Assembly (NCBI RefSeq): GCF_016924665.1
Contig: NZ_JAFFJT010000007.1
Coordinates: 62,001-126,000 of the forward strand
DNA length: 64,000 nt
Direction: 5' to 3'
Source: Nocardioides sp. SYSU D00038
GTDB lineage: Bacteria; Actinomycetota; Actinomycetes; Propionibacteriales; Nocardioidaceae
The position numbers and the translations under genes were made by a program. Shown piece by piece: positions 21,066 to 30,354 of this stretch. Positions within the stretch are counted from its first letter, which is position 1. Each line of letters starts with the position of its first letter. The notes under the pieces were generated by a model, which did no database searches, had not been told where the DNA came from, and saw only the letters and a program-made list of their open reading frames with translations.

Positions 21066-21758
21066 TCAGTACCAGCCGTGGCTCTCGCTGTGGCCCCAGG
21101 CACCGCACGGCGAGCCGTAGCGGTCCTCGATGTAGCCCAGGCCCCAGCGGATCTGGGTGACCGGGTTGGTGGCCCAGTCGGCACCGGCCGAGGACATCTT
21201 CGAGCCGGGCAGCGCCTGCGGGATGCCGTAGGCCGACGAGGTGGGGTTGTCGGCGTTCCAGCGCCAGTTGGACTCACGGGTCCACAGCGAGTCGAGGCAG
21301 TCCCACTGGTCGTCGCCGTAGCCGAACTCGGCGAGCAGGGCGCGACCGATGGTGCGCGGGTCCTCGTCGGACATGTCCTCGGTGCGGGTGACGGCGCCGC
21401 CGGCGTCGACCTCGAGCGCGACCTTCTTCGCGGGGTCGGTGGCCTGGCGGCGGTCGGAGCGCGAGACCACGGGGGCCCGCTCGTCGGTGCGGGCGACCGA
21501 GGCGGCGGCCTCGCGGGCCGGCGAGCCGGCCCCGGCGACGGTCGCGGTGTCTTCGGTGCTGCCGACCTCGGAGGTCGCGACCGTGATGTCGGTCGCCGGC
21601 GCCTCGCCGTCGAGGGACAGGTAGCCGCCGCCCACCGCGCCGGCGGTCGCGACGACCGCCATCGAGGAGAGGGTCAGCGAGGTCCGGAGGGCCGCCCGAG
21701 GGGCGCGGCGCGCGGCCGGGGCCCGGTGCTTCGGGACGTGCTTGACGTGCTTCGACAC
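21066..21758 (-). CDS. secreted lytic transglycosylase-like protein
   Basis: 230 residues. A basic N-terminus (MSKHVKHVPKHRAPAARR) and a hydrophobic helix at about residues 27-47 suggest a secreted or membrane-tethered protein. After a linker rich in Ala, Thr and Glu, the C-terminal 75 residues (CLDSLWTRESNWRWNADNP through WGLGYIEDRYGSPCGAW) are the compact lysozyme-like domain seen in many actinobacterial cell wall hydrolases; the Glu in WTRESNW would be catalytic. It should cleave peptidoglycan. Two Cys residues flank the domain and may form a disulfide. Confidence 0.85.
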   Translation of the reverse strand: MSKHVKHVPKHRAPAARRAPRAALRTSLTLSSMAVVATAGAVGGGYLSLDGEAPATDITVATSEVGSTEDTATVAGAGSPAREAAASVARTDERAPVVSRSDRRQATDPAKKVALEVDAGGAVTRTEDMSDEDPRTIGRALLAEFGYGDDQWDCLDSLWTRESNWRWNADNPTSSAYGIPQALPGSKMSSAGADWATNPVTQIRWGLGYIEDRYGSPCGAWGHSESHGWY

Positions 21759-21875
21759 AGAGGAGGACTACTTCGGCTCGGGAGCGGGCTGACAAGTCCG
21801 ACCCACCATGCACGAGGCCGGCGGGGCGGCGCAAACGATCGTCCAGAATGGTTGCATCATCAACCACGTTCGTCA

Positions 21876-21913
21876 CACCCGCCCCAGCGGTCACAGGACG
21901 GCCGGGGCGGGTG
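21876..21913. terminator. hairpin downstream of phoH
   Basis: CACCCGCCCC and GGGGCGGGTG are perfect 10-base arms around an 18-base loop, starting 26 bases beyond the phoH stop (21939). On the minus strand it is well placed as the phoH terminator before the transglycosylase-like gene. The rest of the gap holds TGGTTG-N6-CAACCA at 21849-21866. Confidence 0.5.
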
Positions 21914-21938
21914 GGACGACGGACGGAGGCGCTGCGCG

Positions 21939-23303
21939 CTAGAGCGTGACCGTCTCGAGCATCTCGGTCACCAGGGCCGCGATCGGCGAGCGCTCGGAGC
22001 GGGTCAGCGTCACGTGGGCGAACAGCGGGTGACCCTTGAGCTTCTCGATGACCGCGACGACGCCGTCGTGGCGGCCGACCCGGAGGTTGTCGCGCTGGGC
22101 GACGTCGTGGGTGAGCACCACCTTGGAGTTGGCGCCGATCCGCGAGAGCACGGTGAGCAGCACGTTGCGCTCCAACGACTGGGCCTCGTCGACGATCACG
22201 AACGCGTCGTGCAGCGACCGGCCGCGGATGTGGGTGAGCGGCAGCACCTCGAGCATCCCGCGGTCGAGGACCTCCTCGATGACGTCGCGGGAGGTCATCG
22301 AGCCGAGGGTGTCGAAGACCGCCTGCGCCCAGGGCGACATCTTCTCGTTCTCCGAGCCCGGCAGGTAGCCGAGCTCCTGCCCCCCGACGGCGAACAGCGG
22401 CCGGAACACCACGACCTTCTGGTGCTGGCGACGCTCCATCACGGCCTCCAGGCCGGCGCACAGCGCCATCGCCGACTTGCCGGTGCCGGCCCGGCCACCC
22501 AGCGAGACGATGCCGACCTCGGGGTCGAGCAGCATCTCCAGGGCGATCCGCTGCTCGGCGGAGCGGCCGTGGACGCCGAACGCCTCGCGGTCGCCGCGCA
22601 CCAGGTGGACCTGCTTGTCGGGCCCGACCCGGCCCAGCGCGGTGCCGCGGTCGGAGAGCAGCACCAGACCGGTGTGGCAGGGCAGCTCCCGGGCGACGCC
22701 CAGGTCCAGGACACCGTCGTCGTAGAGCTCGTCGAGGTCGGCCGCGGCCACCTCGATCTCGGCCATGCCGGAGTAGCCGGTGTCGGACTCGTTGATCGTC
22801 TCGCCGCGGTACTCCTGGGCGTCGAGGCCGACCGCCGAGGCCTTGATCCGCAGCGGCAGGTCCTTGGAGACCAGCGTGACGTCGTGGCCCTCGTCGGCGA
22901 GGTTCTTGGCGACGGCCAGGATCCGGGTGTCGTTGTCGCCCAGCCGGAAGCCGGACGGCAGCGCGTCGGGGTCGGTGTGGTTGAGCTCGACGCGCAGGGT
23001 GCCGCCGGCGTCGCCGACGGGTACGGGCTCGTCGAGGCGACCGTGGGTGACCCGCAGCTCGTCGAGCATCCGCAACGCCGTCCGGGCGAAGAAGCCCAGC
23101 TCGGGGTGGTGGCGCTTGCCCTCCAGCTCGGTGATGACGACCACCGGGAGCACGACCTCGTGCTCCTCGAAGCGCCGCAGCGCCCCCGGGTCGGCCAGCA
23201 GCACGCTGGTGTCGAGCACGTAGGTGCGGACGGACGGTGGCGCAGCGGCCGCCGTGGTGGTCGAGAACTTCGTGGAGCGCTGCTTCGCGGCCTGAGAAGG
23301 CAC
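21939..23303 (-). CDS. phoH: PhoH family protein with N-terminal PIN domain (PhoH2 type)
   Basis: 454 residues. Residues 25-150 form a PIN nuclease domain ([23 protein letters not shown], conserved acids), and from about residue 225 a PhoH ATPase/helicase domain has Walker [11 protein letters not shown] and Walker [12 protein letters not shown] with [15 protein letters not shown]. Mycobacterial PhoH2 is an RNA helicase and ribonuclease and is paired with a small antitoxin gene overlapping its 5' end. No such antitoxin reading frame is visible here. The start is GTG at 23303 after GAGGGGTGA. A 287-base structured gap lies upstream. Confidence 0.9.
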   Translation of the reverse strand: MPSQAAKQRSTKFSTTTAAAAPPSVRTYVLDTSVLLADPGALRRFEEHEVVLPVVVITELEGKRHHPELGFFARTALRMLDELRVTHGRLDEPVPVGDAGGTLRVELNHTDPDALPSGFRLGDNDTRILAVAKNLADEGHDVTLVSKDLPLRIKASAVGLDAQEYRGETINESDTGYSGMAEIEVAAADLDELYDDGVLDLGVARELPCHTGLVLLSDRGTALGRVGPDKQVHLVRGDREAFGVHGRSAEQRIALEMLLDPEVGIVSLGGRAGTGKSAMALCAGLEAVMERRQHQKVVVFRPLFAVGGQELGYLPGSENEKMSPWAQAVFDTLGSMTSRDVIEEVLDRGMLEVLPLTHIRGRSLHDAFVIVDEAQSLERNVLLTVLSRIGANSKVVLTHDVAQRDNLRVGRHDGVVAVIEKLKGHPLFAHVTLTRSERSPIAALVTEMLETVTL

Positions 23304-23339
23304 GATTCACCCCTCACCGACCGACGCGCGCACTCCTCG

Positions 23340-23432
23340 CCCGGTCCTAGTTCATCAGCACGGACCGGGAGGATGCCCCGAGGCCGGAGTGCCGGCCTCC
23401 ACGTGCACCAGCCAGGTCTCCGCCTGGTGCAC
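23340..23432 (-). other. three consecutive perfect hairpins upstream of phoH
   Basis: Within 93 bases just upstream of the phoH start there are CCCGGTCC/GGACCGGG (23340-23369), GAGGCCGG/CCGGCCTC (23380-23399) and GTGCACCAG/CTGGTGCAC (23403-23432), all with perfect arms. If transcribed with phoH they would form a structured 5' leader. Closer to the upstream gene lie CGGGCG/CGCCCG (23525-23539) and CGCCGCGT/ACGCGGCG (23554-23570), which may instead terminate that gene. No known riboswitch class recognised. Confidence 0.4.
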
Positions 23433-23590
23433 TGCAGTCGTGGTACGTCACGCCGGGGCCTCCCGATGCGGCGAGCTTCCCCACTCGCCGTTGGCTGGAA
23501 CGTACGCCCGTCGGGGGGTGATTTCGGGCGACACGCCCGGACGCGCGGGTGAACGCCGCGTGACGCGGCGGCGCCCCGCGCCGGCCGGTG

Positions 23591-24364
23591 TCAGGAGCCG
23601 AAGCGGCGCTCGCGGACGGCGTAGGCGCGCATCGCGCGGAGGAAGTCGACCCGGCGGAAGTCGGGCCAGTACGCCTCGCAGAAGTAGAACTCGGACTTGG
23701 CGCTCTGCCAGAGCAGGAAGCCACCCAGCCGCTGCTCGCCCGAGGTGCGGATCACCAGGTCGGGGTCGGGCTGGCCCTTGGTGTAGAGGTGGTCGGCGAT
23801 GTGCTCGACGTCGAGGATCTGGGCCAGCTCCTCCAGCGAGGTGCCCTTGGCGGCGTGCTCGTGGAGCAGCGAGCGGACGGCGTCGGCGATCTCGCGGCGT
23901 CCGCCGTAGCCGACCGCGATGTTGACCAGCAGCCCGTCGACGTCGCGGGTCGCCTCCTCGGCGGCCTTGAGCCGTTCGGCGGTGGCGGAGGGCAGCAGGT
24001 CGAGCGCCCCGACGGGGTGCAGCCGCCAGCGGCGCTGCTCGACGAGCGAAGCGACCGCCTCCTCGATGATCTGCAGCAGCGGCTCGAGCTCGTCGGCGGG
24101 GCGGTTGAGGTTGTCGGTGGAGAGCAGCCACAGCGTGACCACCTCGATGCCGACGTCGTCGCACCAGCCCAGGAGCGGCTCGATGTTGGCCGCTCCCGCA
24201 CGGTGGCCGTGCGCGGTGTCCTGGCCCACGGCCCGGGCCCAGCGGCGGTTGCCGTCGAGCATGACGCCGACGTGCTTGGGCAGGTTGTCGGGCATCCGGC
24301 GCAGCATCCGAGCCTCGTACGCCGGGTAGAGCACCCGCCGCACGCCGCGCTTCCAGTCCACCAC
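23591..24364 (-). CDS. uppS: isoprenyl transferase, cis-prenyl type
   Basis: 257 residues from the GTG at 24364. Residues about 30-40 hold VMLDGNRRWAR with the Asp that binds the allylic diphosphate; TLWLLSTDNLNR, the RTSGEQRLGGFLLWQ motif and FYFCEAYWPDFRRVDF close to the end are all of the UppS family. It condenses isopentenyl diphosphate units in Z configuration. The neighbourhood corresponds to M. tuberculosis Rv1086, which makes the short product Z,E-farnesyl diphosphate, so this may be the short-chain enzyme. The TACCAT box six bases before the GTG supports this start over an ATG at 24424. Confidence 0.9.
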   Translation of the reverse strand: MVDWKRGVRRVLYPAYEARMLRRMPDNLPKHVGVMLDGNRRWARAVGQDTAHGHRAGAANIEPLLGWCDDVGIEVVTLWLLSTDNLNRPADELEPLLQIIEEAVASLVEQRRWRLHPVGALDLLPSATAERLKAAEEATRDVDGLLVNIAVGYGGRREIADAVRSLLHEHAAKGTSLEELAQILDVEHIADHLYTKGQPDPDLVIRTSGEQRLGGFLLWQSAKSEFYFCEAYWPDFRRVDFLRAMRAYAVRERRFGS

Positions 24365-24370
24365 CCGCCG

Positions 24371-24376
24371 ATGGTA
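24371..24376 (-). promoter_or_regulatory. -10-like TACCAT box of the prenyl transferase gene
   Basis: On the minus strand TACCAT ends six bases before the GTG at 24364. It faces the TACCGT box of the divergent gene, so both messages look leaderless. Confidence 0.5.
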
Positions 24377-24432
24377 TCCCCGCAGGTCGCGGGCGGCGGC
24401 CCACCGCGTCGCTTGCGGAAACATGCCTTGGG

Positions 24433-24438
24433 TACCGT
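24433..24438 (+). promoter_or_regulatory. -10-like TACCGT box of the hemolysin III gene
   Basis: TACCGT ends six bases before ATG 24445; TTGCGG about 18 bases further upstream could be the -35 element. Confidence 0.5.
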
Positions 24439-24444
24439 CGCGCC

Positions 24445-25182
24445 ATGACCAACCACTCCGTGAACGACGCCCTGCGCGCCGGTCTCGACAACGTCCACGA
24501 CGCCGTCACGGAGACGCTCGCCGACATCAAGCCCCGGCTGCGCGGCTGGCTCCACCTCGGGAGCGCGCCGCTGACCCTGGCCGGGGGCATCGTGCTGATC
24601 GCGCTCTCCCCCACCTCCACCACCCGCATCGGCTCGGTGGTGTTCACGCTCTCGGCGCTCCTGCTGTTCACCGTCTCGGCGATCTACCACACCGGCACCT
24701 GGTCGCCGCGCACCTGGGCGTTCCTGCGCCGCTTCGACCACTCCAACATCTTCGTGCTGATCGCCGGCTCCTACACCCCGATCGCGCTGCTGCTGCTCGA
24801 GGGGGTGCAGCGCACCGTCCTGCTCACGGTGATCTGGTCGTGCGCGGTGCTCGGCGTGCTGTTCCGGGTCTTCTGGACCGACGCGCCCCGCTGGCTCTAC
24901 ACGCCGATCTACATCGCGATGGGCTGGGCCGCGGTGTTCTTCATCCCCGGCTTCATCGACGGCGCCCACAGCCGCCTCGGCACCGGCACGGCGATCTCGG
25001 TGCTGGTGCTGATCGCGGCCGGCGGCGTGCTCTACACCCTGGGCGGCGTCGTCTACGGGCTGAGGTTCCCCGATCCGTCACCGCGCTGGTTCGGGTTCCA
25101 CGAGGTGTTCCACACCTTCACGGTGCTGGCCTTCGCGACCCACTACGTCGGGGTGTCGCTCGCGACGTACTCCCTGCGCTGA
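24445..25182 (+). CDS. hemolysin III family (PAQR-like) membrane protein
   Basis: 245 residues with seven predicted transmembrane helices. The conserved metal-site residues of the PAQR/hemolysin III family are present: His in SAIYHTGTW, the FDHSNIFVLIAGSYTP block, and the two His in FHEVFHTFTVLAFATHY near the C-terminus. The name reflects a Bacillus protein; the bacterial role is uncertain, possibly a Zn-dependent membrane hydrolase. It matches Rv1085c in the mycobacterial gene order and is divergent from the prenyl transferase gene as there. Confidence 0.9.
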   Translation: MTNHSVNDALRAGLDNVHDAVTETLADIKPRLRGWLHLGSAPLTLAGGIVLIALSPTSTTRIGSVVFTLSALLLFTVSAIYHTGTWSPRTWAFLRRFDHSNIFVLIAGSYTPIALLLLEGVQRTVLLTVIWSCAVLGVLFRVFWTDAPRWLYTPIYIAMGWAAVFFIPGFIDGAHSRLGTGTAISVLVLIAAGGVLYTLGGVVYGLRFPDPSPRWFGFHEVFHTFTVLAFATHYVGVSLATYSLR

Positions 25183-25200
25183 CCCGGCTCGCGCCCGGGC

Positions 25201-26733
25201 TCAGCCTCTGGCGCGGCGACCGGGCCGCTTCGGCAGCGTGCCCTTGCGCCCGTGGAGCAGGGTCAGGGTCTGCACCAGCTTCTGCTCGTCCTCGGCGGTG
25301 CGGGCGAACGTCGTGAGCGCCAGCACCGGCTTGAACCGCTGCCGGGCGACCGCCTTGGCGTAGGTGAACTCCTTGAGCCCGTCCTCGCCGTGGATCCGCC
25401 CGAAGCCGGAGTCGCCGACGCCGCCGAACGGCAGCGACGGGATGCCGGCGAAGGTGATGACGCCGTTGACCGCGGTCATGCCCGACCGGATCCGGCCCGC
25501 CAGCTCGACGCCGCGGGCGCGGGAGAACACCGTCGAGCCGAGGCCGTAGCGGCCGGCGTTGGTGCGGTCGACCGCCTCGTCCATGTCGCGCACCCGGGTG
25601 ACGGTGACGGTCGGACCGAAGGTCTCCTCGCTCACGGCGAGGGAGTCCTCGGGGACGTCGACGAGCACCGTGGGCTGCACGAACCGGTCGCCGACGGCGT
25701 CCGGTCCGCCGACGACCGCGCGCCCGCCGCGGTCGACGGCGTCCTGCACGTGGCTGCGGATCACGTCGAGCTGCTTCGGCATGGTGATCGGGCCGATCGG
25801 GCTGTCGTCGCCCTCGTGGGCCCGCAGCCCGCTGGCCTTCGCGGTGAGCTCGGCGAGGAACTCGTCGTAGACCCGCTCGTGGACGTAGACCCGCTCGACG
25901 CCGGTGCAGGTCTGGCCGGCGTTGGCGCAGGCGCCCCAGAGCGTCGCGTCGGCCGCGGCCTCGACGTCGGCGTCCTCGTCGACGAGCACGGCGTCCTTGC
26001 CGCCGGCCTCGATGACCACCGGGGTCAGGGTCTCGGCGCAGGCGGCCATCACCCGCTTGCCGGTGGCGGTGGAGCCGGTGAAGGCCACCTTGTCGACGCC
26101 CGCTCGGCACAGCGCCGCGCCGGTCTCGCCCAGGCCGGTGACGACCTGCAGCACCGGTCGGCCGACGGCCTCGCGGAAGGTGTGGGCCAGCCACTCCCCC
26201 ACCCCGGGCGTGTGCTCGCTCGGCTTGAAGACCACGGCGTTGCCGGCGGCCAGCGCGTAGGCGATCGAGCCCATCGGTGTGAAGACGGGGTAGTTCCAGG
26301 GCCCGATGACGCCGACCACGCCGAGCGGCCGGTACTCCAGGGTCGCGGCCTGATTGACCATCAGCAGGCCCGACGGCATCCGGCGACGGCGCAGCGCCTT
26401 CTCGGCGTGGGTCGCGGCCCAGTGGAGGTGGTCGATCGCGAGCGCGGCCTCGAGCAGCGCGTCGCCGTGCGGCTTGCCGGTCTCGCGGTGCACCTGCTCG
26501 GCGAGCTGCTGGATGCGCCGGGTGATCACACCCTTCCAGGCCAGCAGGTGGTCCTTGCGCTCGTCCCACGTCAGGGCCGCCCACCACTCGGCCTCGGCGC
26601 GGGCGTCGGCCACCACGGCGCGCACGTCGTCGTCGCCGTGCACGGGATGGGTGTCGACGACGTCGCCGGTGACCGGGTCGAGGGAGTCGAACGTCGTGGT
26701 CGGACCGTCGGTGCGGGTCAGCTCCTGGGTCAT
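25201..26733 (-). CDS. NAD(P)-dependent aldehyde dehydrogenase
   Basis: 510 residues. Catalytic Cys in ANAGQTCTGVERVYV (about residue 270), general base Glu in VVIEAGGKDAVL, the cofactor motif GVVGVIGPWNYPVFTP, and the substrate-lining SLPFGGVGDSGFGRI. It oxidises an aldehyde to the acid. Its ATG overlaps the stop of the upstream GMC oxidoreductase gene (ATGA at 26730-26733), so the pair should convert an alcohol to an acid in two steps, as betA/betB do for choline. The substrate is not evident: betaine aldehyde, a succinic semialdehyde-like aldehyde or a polyether aldehyde are possible. The C-terminal basic tail is unusual. Confidence 0.88.
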   Translation of the reverse strand: MTQELTRTDGPTTTFDSLDPVTGDVVDTHPVHGDDDVRAVVADARAEAEWWAALTWDERKDHLLAWKGVITRRIQQLAEQVHRETGKPHGDALLEAALAIDHLHWAATHAEKALRRRRMPSGLLMVNQAATLEYRPLGVVGVIGPWNYPVFTPMGSIAYALAAGNAVVFKPSEHTPGVGEWLAHTFREAVGRPVLQVVTGLGETGAALCRAGVDKVAFTGSTATGKRVMAACAETLTPVVIEAGGKDAVLVDEDADVEAAADATLWGACANAGQTCTGVERVYVHERVYDEFLAELTAKASGLRAHEGDDSPIGPITMPKQLDVIRSHVQDAVDRGGRAVVGGPDAVGDRFVQPTVLVDVPEDSLAVSEETFGPTVTVTRVRDMDEAVDRTNAGRYGLGSTVFSRARGVELAGRIRSGMTAVNGVITFAGIPSLPFGGVGDSGFGRIHGEDGLKEFTYAKAVARQRFKPVLALTTFARTAEDEQKLVQTLTLLHGRKGTLPKRPGRRARG

Positions 26734-28313
26734 CGCGTGCTCCTGATCAGGTCGGCCGCCTTCTCGGCGACCATGATGGTGGGGGCGTTGGTGTTGCCGC
26801 GGGGCACCGCCGGCATGACCGAGGCGTCGACGACCCGGAGGCCCTCGACGCCCCGCACCCGCAGCGACGGGTCGACCACGGCGTCCTCGCCGGTGCCCAT
26901 CGCGCAGGTCGAGGTCGGGTGGAACGTGGTCTGGGTGTGGGCCCGGACGTGCTCGAGGAGGTCGTCGTCGCTCGGGTCCGCCGGCAGGTCGCCGTACGGC
27001 CGGTCGATCAGCTCGGCGATCGCGCCCTGCTGGCAGATCTCCACGATCCGGCGGGTGCCGGCGAGCATCGCGTCGAGGTCGGCCTGGTCGTCGTAGTAGG
27101 CCGCCTCGATCTCGGGGTGCCAGGTGGGGTCGGCCGAGCGCAGGCGCACCCGGCCGCGGCTGCCGGTGCCGACCAGGGTCGCGAGCACGGTGACCATCCG
27201 GCTGTGCGGCTCCATCGGACGGTCGCCGATCAGGCCGGTGGGCAGCACGTGCGCCTGGAGGTCCGGGCCGGGCTGGTCGTCGCGGGTGGAGAAGAACGCG
27301 CCCGACTCGGCGAGGTTGGAGGTCAGCGGACCCTGGCCGCGGGCACGCCACCGCAGCAGGTTGCGCAGGGTGCCGAGCTCGGCCAGGTCGGTGGTGCCGC
27401 GGGTCTCCCAGACCAGCGGCGTGTAGGGGTGGTCCTGCATGGCGGCGCCGACGCCGGCCAGCTCGACCCGGGGCTCGATCCCGACCTCGGCGAGGTGGGC
27501 GGCCGGGCCGATGCCCGAGAGCATCAGCAGCTGGGGACTGTTGATCGCCCCGCCGCTGAGCACCACCTCCTCGCGGGCGCGCACCGTGTGCTCGCGACCG
27601 CCCTGGCGGAAGGTGACGCCGGTGGCCCGGTCGCCGTCCAGCACGACCCGCGCGGCGAGCGCCCCGGTGGTGGTCGTGAGGTTGGGCCGGCCCGCGGCGG
27701 GCTGGAGGTAGGCGTGCCACGTCGACCAGCGCCGGCCCTGGTGGCAGGTGACCTGGTAGAGCCCGGCCCCCTCCTGCTCGGCGCCGTTGAAGTCGTCGTT
27801 GCGCTTCAGCCCGGCCGAGACCGCGCTGTCGACGAACGCCTGCGAGAGCGGGTGGGTCCAGCGCCGGTCCTCGACGTGGAGCGGACCGTCCTGCCCGTGG
27901 TACGGCGCCCCGAGGCGGCTGTTGGCCTCCGCCCTGACGAAGTACGGCAGCACGTCGTCGTAGCCCCAGCCGGCGGCGCCGTACTCGTCTCGCCAGCGGT
28001 CGTAGTCGCTGCGGTGGCCGCGGATGTAGATCATCGCGTTCATCGCCGAGCAGCCGCCGAGGGCCTTCATCCGGGGCCAGCCGACCCGGCGCGCGTTGAG
28101 CTGCTTCTGCTCGGTGGTGCGGTAGCCCCAGTCCCACTTGGTCAGCGCGAGGTTCGCGAAGCCGACCGGCATGTGCACCTCGTCGATGTCGGGCGCCGGC
28201 CCGGCCTCGAGGAGCAGCACGGTGGTGGCGGGGTCCTCGGTCAGCCGCGCGGCCAGCACCGCACCCGCGCTGCCGGCCCCGACGATGACGTAGTCGTAGG
28301 TGTCGTCGGTCAC
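26730..28313 (-). CDS. GMC family FAD-dependent alcohol/choline dehydrogenase
   Basis: 527 residues. The FAD-binding Rossmann motif DYVIVGAGSAGAVLAARL starts at residue 6, GMC signature regions are at GGCSAMNAMIYIRG (about residue 86) and SGGAINSPQLLMLSGIGP (about 254), and the C-terminal active site His is in HPTSTCAMG with the closing VDASVMPAVPRGNTNAPT. It oxidises a primary alcohol to an aldehyde. No signal peptide. GTG start at 28313 follows a TAGGTT box by seven bases. It forms a coupled two-gene operon with the aldehyde dehydrogenase. A perfect inverted repeat lies in its promoter. Confidence 0.9.
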   Translation of the reverse strand: MTDDTYDYVIVGAGSAGAVLAARLTEDPATTVLLLEAGPAPDIDEVHMPVGFANLALTKWDWGYRTTEQKQLNARRVGWPRMKALGGCSAMNAMIYIRGHRSDYDRWRDEYGAAGWGYDDVLPYFVRAEANSRLGAPYHGQDGPLHVEDRRWTHPLSQAFVDSAVSAGLKRNDDFNGAEQEGAGLYQVTCHQGRRWSTWHAYLQPAAGRPNLTTTTGALAARVVLDGDRATGVTFRQGGREHTVRAREEVVLSGGAINSPQLLMLSGIGPAAHLAEVGIEPRVELAGVGAAMQDHPYTPLVWETRGTTDLAELGTLRNLLRWRARGQGPLTSNLAESGAFFSTRDDQPGPDLQAHVLPTGLIGDRPMEPHSRMVTVLATLVGTGSRGRVRLRSADPTWHPEIEAAYYDDQADLDAMLAGTRRIVEICQQGAIAELIDRPYGDLPADPSDDDLLEHVRAHTQTTFHPTSTCAMGTGEDAVVDPSLRVRGVEGLRVVDASVMPAVPRGNTNAPTIMVAEKAADLIRSTR

Positions 28314-28320
28314 GTCCGCG

Positions 28321-28326
28321 AACCTA
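28321..28326 (-). promoter_or_regulatory. -10-like TAGGTT box of the GMC-ALDH operon
   Basis: Minus-strand TAGGTT ends seven bases before GTG 28313. The -35 position would fall inside the inverted repeat at 28343-28363. Confidence 0.5.
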
Positions 28327-28342
28327 CCCGCCCGACAGCGAT

Positions 28343-28363
28343 TGTGACAGTGGTTGTGTCACA
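28343..28363. promoter_or_regulatory. operator-like inverted repeat TGTGACA-N7-TGTCACA
   Basis: A perfect 7-base inverted repeat with a 7-base spacer lies 30-50 bases upstream of the GMC oxidoreductase start, over the expected -35 region. A repressor dimer bound there would block the promoter. No regulator gene is adjacent. Confidence 0.55.
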
Positions 28364-28383
28364 GTTTGCCGGGCGATCGGAGG

Positions 28384-30354
28384 TCATGCCGGGGCGAGCT
28401 GGTGGGCCAGGTCGTCCACCTCGGTGACCGGACGCTCGCAGACGAAACCACGGCAGACGTACGCCGCCGCGCGGCCTCCGACCGGCGCCCGCCCGGCCAG
28501 CAGCGGCACCCGCTCGTCCGGCCCGTCGGCGACCAGCACGACGGCGCCCGGGTGGCGCCGGGCCCGGTCGGCCAGCGCGTCCCGCTCGGCCCCGGCCGGA
28601 CCCACCACGGCCACCTCGAGCGGCCCGTCGACCATGGTCGCGGCGGCCGCCAGCGACCAGCCGGCGAAGCGGGGCGCCTGCGCGGCCAGCGTCGCGACGC
28701 TCGCGAGGGCCTCCTCGGCGGCGTCGCGGTAGCGACCCTCGCCGGTGACGGCGTGGGCGGCGACCAGCGCGTGCACGGTGGAGCTCAGTCCCGACGGGCT
28801 GGCGTTGTCGCTGGGGTCGCGCGGCCGGGCCACCAGCACCTCGGCGTCGGCGGCGGTGTCGAAGAAGCCGCCGTCGTCGGCGCGGAACCGGGTGAGGGCG
28901 GCGTCGAGCAGCAGCCGGGCCCGGTCGAGCCAGACCGGGTCGCCGGTCGCCTCCAGCAGCGAGAGGAAGCCGGCCGCCACGCAGCCGTGGTCGTCGAGCA
29001 CGCCCGCGTGGCGCCCGGCCACGCCGTCGCGCGAGACCCGCAGCAGCCGGCCGGCGTCGTCGAGGTGCACGCGGGTGAGCAGCTCGCCGGCCGCCACCGC
29101 CGCCTCGACCCAGCGCGGCTCGCCCAGCCGCAGGCCGGCGTCGACCAGCCCGGTGATCGCCAGTCCGTTCCAGGCGGCCACCACCTTCTCGTCGCGCTCG
29201 GGGCGCACCCGCTCCTCGCGCGCCTCGAGCAGCCGGCGTCGTACCCGCTCGAGACGGTCGGCGTCGTCGGGCGGGCGGAGCAGCTGGAGCACCGAGGTGC
29301 CGTGCTCGAAGGTGCCGGTGTCGGTCACGGTGTAGACCTCGGCCGCCCAGGCGCCGTCGTCCTCGCCCAGCACCTCGGTCAGCTGCGCGGGCGTCCAGAC
29401 GTAGAACCGACCCTCCTCGCCCTCGGTGTCGGCGTCGAGCGCGGAGGCGAACCCGCCCTCGGGCGTGCGCAGCTCGCGGAGCAGGAACTCCGCGGTGTCG
29501 CGCGCCACCCGCTCACCGAGCGGGTCGCCCACCCGGGCGTAGAGCCCGAGCAGCTGGGCGTTGTCGTAGAGCATCTTCTCGAAGTGCGGCACCGTCCACG
29601 ACGCGTCGACCGAGTAGCGCGCGAAGCCGCCGCCGAGCTGGTCGTGGATGCCACCGGCCGCCATCGCCTCCAGCGCCCGGTCGAGCATGGCCCGCGGCTG
29701 GTCGCCCGGCACCCGACGCAGGAACTCCAGCACCATCGAGGGCGGGAACTTCGGCGCGGTGCCGAACCCGCCGTTCGCGGCGTCGTGCTCGGCGCCGAGC
29801 GTCGCGACCGCCTGCTCGAGAACCTCGGGCGTGAACGCGCCGGGTGCCAGCGCGAGGTCGCGGTTGAGGTGCTCGCGCAGGGTCGCCGCGATCCGCTGCA
29901 CGTCGTCGCCCTTGGTGCGCCACGCGTCGACCAGGGCCTCGAGCACCTGGCGGAACGACGGCTGCCCGTGCCGGGGGCGGTCGGGGAAGTAGGTGCCGGC
30001 GAAGAACGGGTTGCCGTCGTGGTCGAGCACGCACGTCATCGGCCACCCGCCGTGCTCGGTCATCGCGACGGTCGCCTGCATGTAGACCGCGTCGACGTCC
30101 GGCCGCTCCTCGCGGTCTACCTTGATGGACACGTAGTGCTCGTTGAGGTAGGCGGCCGTCGCCTCGTCCTCGAACGACTCGTGCGCCATCACGTGGCACC
30201 AGTGGCACGCGGCGTACCCGACGCTCAGCAGCACCGGGACGTTGCGCTCCCGCGCCTCCGCGAACGCCTCCGGCCCCCACTCCCACCAGTCCACCGGGTT
30301 GTCCCGGTGCTGCAGCAGGTACGGCGAGGTGGCCTGGGCCAGCCTGTTGGGCAC
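28384..30354 (-). CDS. DUF255 thioredoxin-domain protein (YyaL/SPATA20 family)
   Basis: 656 residues. The N-terminal thioredoxin-like domain has the family signature [20 protein letters not shown] and the CxxC-type [17 protein letters not shown] at about residue 46; the larger C-terminal part is an (alpha/alpha)6-barrel like N-acylglucosamine epimerases and cellulases. Function is unknown in bacteria. M. tuberculosis Rv1084 is the positional counterpart, from memory. GTG 30354 is chosen because [15 protein letters not shown] is the usual beginning; an open frame continues upstream into repeats and is not coding. Confidence 0.88.
   Translation of the reverse strand: MPNRLAQATSPYLLQHRDNPVDWWEWGPEAFAEARERNVPVLLSVGYAACHWCHVMAHESFEDEATAAYLNEHYVSIKVDREERPDVDAVYMQATVAMTEHGGWPMTCVLDHDGNPFFAGTYFPDRPRHGQPSFRQVLEALVDAWRTKGDDVQRIAATLREHLNRDLALAPGAFTPEVLEQAVATLGAEHDAANGGFGTAPKFPPSMVLEFLRRVPGDQPRAMLDRALEAMAAGGIHDQLGGGFARYSVDASWTVPHFEKMLYDNAQLLGLYARVGDPLGERVARDTAEFLLRELRTPEGGFASALDADTEGEEGRFYVWTPAQLTEVLGEDDGAWAAEVYTVTDTGTFEHGTSVLQLLRPPDDADRLERVRRRLLEAREERVRPERDEKVVAAWNGLAITGLVDAGLRLGEPRWVEAAVAAGELLTRVHLDDAGRLLRVSRDGVAGRHAGVLDDHGCVAAGFLSLLEATGDPVWLDRARLLLDAALTRFRADDGGFFDTAADAEVLVARPRDPSDNASPSGLSSTVHALVAAHAVTGEGRYRDAAEEALASVATLAAQAPRFAGWSLAAAATMVDGPLEVAVVGPAGAERDALADRARRHPGAVVLVADGPDERVPLLAGRAPVGGRAAAYVCRGFVCERPVTEVDDLAHQLAPA

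Noticed and set aside
21759-21938. c-di-AMP (ydaO) riboswitch before the cell wall hydrolase gene
   Set aside because: Such riboswitches often precede actinobacterial cell wall hydrolase genes, but the conserved sequence blocks are absent and the main hairpin fits a phoH terminator.
26734-28137. Open frame extending the aldehyde dehydrogenase into a 978-residue fusion
   Set aside because: The extension is an out-of-frame reading of the GMC oxidoreductase gene, and the ATG at 26733 overlaps that gene's stop as in other operon pairs here.
28343-28363. CRP-type binding site
   Set aside because: The half-sites TGTGA and TCACA are separated by 11 bases, not the six of CRP sites, so it was kept only as an unidentified operator.
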